Shown here piece after piece: positions 6,287 through 7,632 of a stretch of 7,632 nt of DNA. The stretch spans positions 1 to 7,632 of the forward strand of contig CANHYZ010000091.1 of assembly GCA_947464885.1 (NCBI GenBank). The letters run 5' to 3'. The stretch's first letter is position 1. Each line of letters opens with the position of its first letter. A program made the position numbers and the translations under genes. Under the pieces are notes generated by a model. It made no database searches. It was not told the origin of the DNA and was given only the letters and a program-made list of their open reading frames with translations. This DNA is from Flavobacteriales bacterium. GTDB lineage: Bacteria; Bacteroidota; Bacteroidia; Flavobacteriales_D; Sanyastnellaceae.

Positions 6287-6724
6287 ATGCCTCACATTCC
6301 GATTATTAACCGATCCAAACACGCGCTGCCGGCCTATGAAACCGGGCAGGCAGCGGGCATGGACCTTCGGGCAAACCTGGAGGAGCCGATTCAGCTCGGA
6401 CCGCTCGAGCGCGCGATTGTGCCAACGGGTTTGTACATCGCGTTACCGGAAGGTTTTGAGGCTCAGATCAGACCCCGCAGTGGTCTGGCCGCCAAACAGG
6501 GGCTGACGGTGTTGAACTCACCGGGTACGATCGATGCCGATTATCGCGGTGAAATCAAGGTTATCCTCGTAAATCTATCGAACAGCACAGTTCAAGTCCA
6601 TGATGGCGACCGCGTAGCGCAAATGGTTATCGCCCGCTATGAGCAGGCCCATTGGACTGAAGTTGAAACGCTGGATGAGACCGTGCGTGGAGCCGGCGGT
6701 TTTGGCAGCACCGGAAAGGCCTGA
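6287..6724 (+). CDS. dut: dUTP diphosphatase (dUTPase)
   Basis: This 145-residue trimeric-type dUTPase hydrolyses dUTP to dUMP and pyrophosphate, keeping uracil out of DNA and supplying the precursor of dTMP. All five family motifs are present and in order: AGMDLRA (23-29), RPRSGLA (62-68), GTIDADYRGE (80-89), GDRVAQ (107-112) and the C-terminal arm RGAGGFGSTG (134-143). D83 corresponds to the water-activating aspartate, Y86 to the tyrosine that packs against the deoxyribose, and F139 to the aromatic residue that closes over uracil. The length is normal for a bacterial enzyme. The ATG at 6287 follows the enoyl-CoA hydratase stop after only 3 bases, so translation is probably coupled on a shared transcript. 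No clear terminator follows before the sdhC promoter. Confidence 0.97.
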   Translation: MPHIPIINRSKHALPAYETGQAAGMDLRANLEEPIQLGPLERAIVPTGLYIALPEGFEAQIRPRSGLAAKQGLTVLNSPGTIDADYRGEIKVILVNLSNSTVQVHDGDRVAQMVIARYEQAHWTEVETLDETVRGAGGFGSTGKA

Positions 6725-6773
6725 TTCAGCGTTTACGGCTAGGCAATTTCCACTTATCTCGAATGAACCTAAA

Positions 6774-6802
6774 TTGTGGAACGCGGTTTCTAGTTTACTT
6801 TG
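6774..6802 (+). promoter_or_regulatory. Promoter of the sdh operon
   Basis: A TTG at 6774-6776 is followed after 18 bases by TTACTTTG at 6795-6802, one mismatch from TAnnTTTG. This is the usual spacing of Bacteroidota housekeeping promoters and equals that at 1450-1478. The expected transcript start near 6808 leaves a leader of about 40 bases before sdhC. The surrounding 123-base gap is AT-rich and holds nothing else that I recognise, apart from a short TTTAC/GTAAA inverted repeat across the -7 element. Confidence 0.5.
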
Positions 6803-6847
6803 TGAAGCGTAAATTCGCGCAACATTTTCAAACAAAAACCACGCTAT

Positions 6848-7540
6848 ATGTCCAAAAGCCTTTTTGGAAGTTCGCTGATGAAGAAAGTCTGGATGTCGAT
6901 CACCGGTCTTTTCCTGATTTCATTTCTGCTAGTCCACTGTGCACTGAACGCCTTAATCTTCGCCAACGATGGCGGAATGTTGTTCAACCAAGGTGCGCAC
7001 TTCATGGGAACGAATATCATTATTCGCACCATGGAGATTGTCCTGTTTGCCGGCCTGTTGGCTCACGTAGTAGACGGCTTGATGCTTTTCTTTCAAAACC
7101 GTGCGGCACGTCCGGTGAAGTATGCTTATGAAAAGCCCTCTGCAAGCAGCAACTGGTATTCACGCAGTATGGCCATCCTCGGCACCTTGATTCTGCTCTT
7201 TCTGATTTTACACTTGTATCACTTTTGGCTGAGAACCCGCATCACCGGGCTAACGATTGAGCCGACGCACGTGTATTTCCAAGGACACAAGTACGAAGAT
7301 CTGTATGGTGAAATGAAATTTGTATTCAGTCACCTTTGGGTAGTGATCATCTATGTATTGGGATGCATCTCACTATTCTGGCACTTATTGCATGGATTCC
7401 GCAGCGCGTTTCAGTCGCTGGGCTTGAACTACACGAAGTACAAAGGAGGAATCGCCTTTGTCGGAGACTTGTTCAGTGTAGTTATACCGACCGTATTCGC
7501 CGCTATGCCGGTGAGCATGTATATGGGTTGGATTCAATAA
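6848..7540 (+). CDS. sdhC: Succinate dehydrogenase cytochrome b subunit (b558 type)
   Basis: This 230-residue membrane anchor of respiratory complex II passes electrons from succinate oxidation through two b hemes to the quinone pool. Five membrane segments are visible, at about residues 17-38, 60-82, 106-128, 160-182 and 203-227. This is the arrangement of the single-subunit (type B) anchors of Bacillus SdhC and Wolinella FrdC. Candidate axial heme ligands are H30 (segment I), H73 (II), H122 or H125 (III), and H179 or H182 (IV), giving the four expected for a diheme protein. The opening FGSSLMKKVWMSITGLFLISFLLVH closely follows Bacteroidota homologues, with the long loop between segments III and IV (about 129-158). 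The ATG at 6848 is in a good position behind the promoter at 6774-6802. sdhA follows after 34 bases, and the C-A(-B) order is normal for this phylum. Confidence 0.95.
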   Translation: MSKSLFGSSLMKKVWMSITGLFLISFLLVHCALNALIFANDGGMLFNQGAHFMGTNIIIRTMEIVLFAGLLAHVVDGLMLFFQNRAARPVKYAYEKPSASSNWYSRSMAILGTLILLFLILHLYHFWLRTRITGLTIEPTHVYFQGHKYEDLYGEMKFVFSHLWVVIIYVLGCISLFWHLLHGFRSAFQSLGLNYTKYKGGIAFVGDLFSVVIPTVFAAMPVSMYMGWIQ

Positions 7541-7574
7541 TTAATCACGGAAGTAAAAAAGCACCAAATCAACT

Positions 7575-7632
7575 ATGGAGCTCAATTCGAAAATACCTGA
7601 CGGTTCAATTGATCAAAAGTGGACCAAGTACA
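7575..7632 (+). CDS. sdhA: Succinate dehydrogenase flavoprotein subunit, 5' end only
   Basis: Only 19 codons are present before the window ends. They read MELNSKIPDGSIDQKWTKY, which matches the N-terminal pattern of Bacteroidota SdhA (a D/N-SKIP-x-G start followed by a KWT motif). The FAD-binding GxGxxG region would come shortly after and is not in the window. The full protein would be the covalently flavinylated catalytic subunit that oxidises succinate to fumarate. The position, 34 bases after sdhC with no terminator between, supports the call strongly despite the short length. Confidence 0.85.
   Translation, partial: MELNSKIPDGSIDQKWTKY

Overview
The window looks like chromosomal DNA of a Bacteroidota bacterium, probably near the Flavobacteriales/Cryomorphaceae, though the exact lineage cannot be fixed from this sequence. 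Four things support this: a very large secreted protein ending in a type IX secretion (T9SS) type B sorting domain; an sdhC-sdhA pair of the Bacteroidota b558 type; promoter-like elements of the TTG...TAnnTTTG kind used by the Bacteroidota primary sigma factor; and starts without obvious Shine-Dalgarno sequences. There is no sign of phage, insertion sequence, CRISPR, tRNA or rRNA. The content is mostly housekeeping, plus one large surface or secreted protein.

Layout. Bases 1-164 are non-coding: two families of short tandem repeats (a CTTTGCG nonamer and an ATCCTRTA octamer), then a hairpin with an A-run that reads as an intrinsic terminator for the minus strand. At 165-353 (minus) lies a 62-residue single-span membrane protein. 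It diverges from a 329-residue polytopic membrane protein at 440-1429 (plus). The two resemble the DUF6341 and DUF6427 families, which I recall as neighbours in flavobacterial genomes. From 1502 to 5434 runs a 1310-residue secreted protein: signal peptide, DUF7948-like N-terminal domain, seven SBBP-like blades, a PKD domain, five Ig-like modules and the T9SS sorting domain.

From 5501 an enoyl-CoA hydratase/isomerase-family gene is followed after 3 bp by dut (dUTPase), so these two are probably cotranscribed. A well-formed promoter in the 123-bp gap after dut precedes sdhC (cytochrome b subunit of succinate dehydrogenase). The first 19 codons of sdhA follow and are cut by the window end.

How the genes fit together. 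The sdh genes encode complex II of respiration and the TCA cycle. The enoyl-CoA hydratase belongs to acyl-CoA metabolism, and dUTPase keeps dUTP out of DNA and supplies dUMP. The large protein is an export substrate of a T9SS encoded elsewhere, and no PorP/SprF-type partner lies next to it. I found no convincing novel multi-gene system. The points most worth checking are the seven-blade plus cysteine-paired module architecture of the large protein, the short-repeat intergenic block at the left edge, and the divergent pair of uncharacterised membrane proteins.
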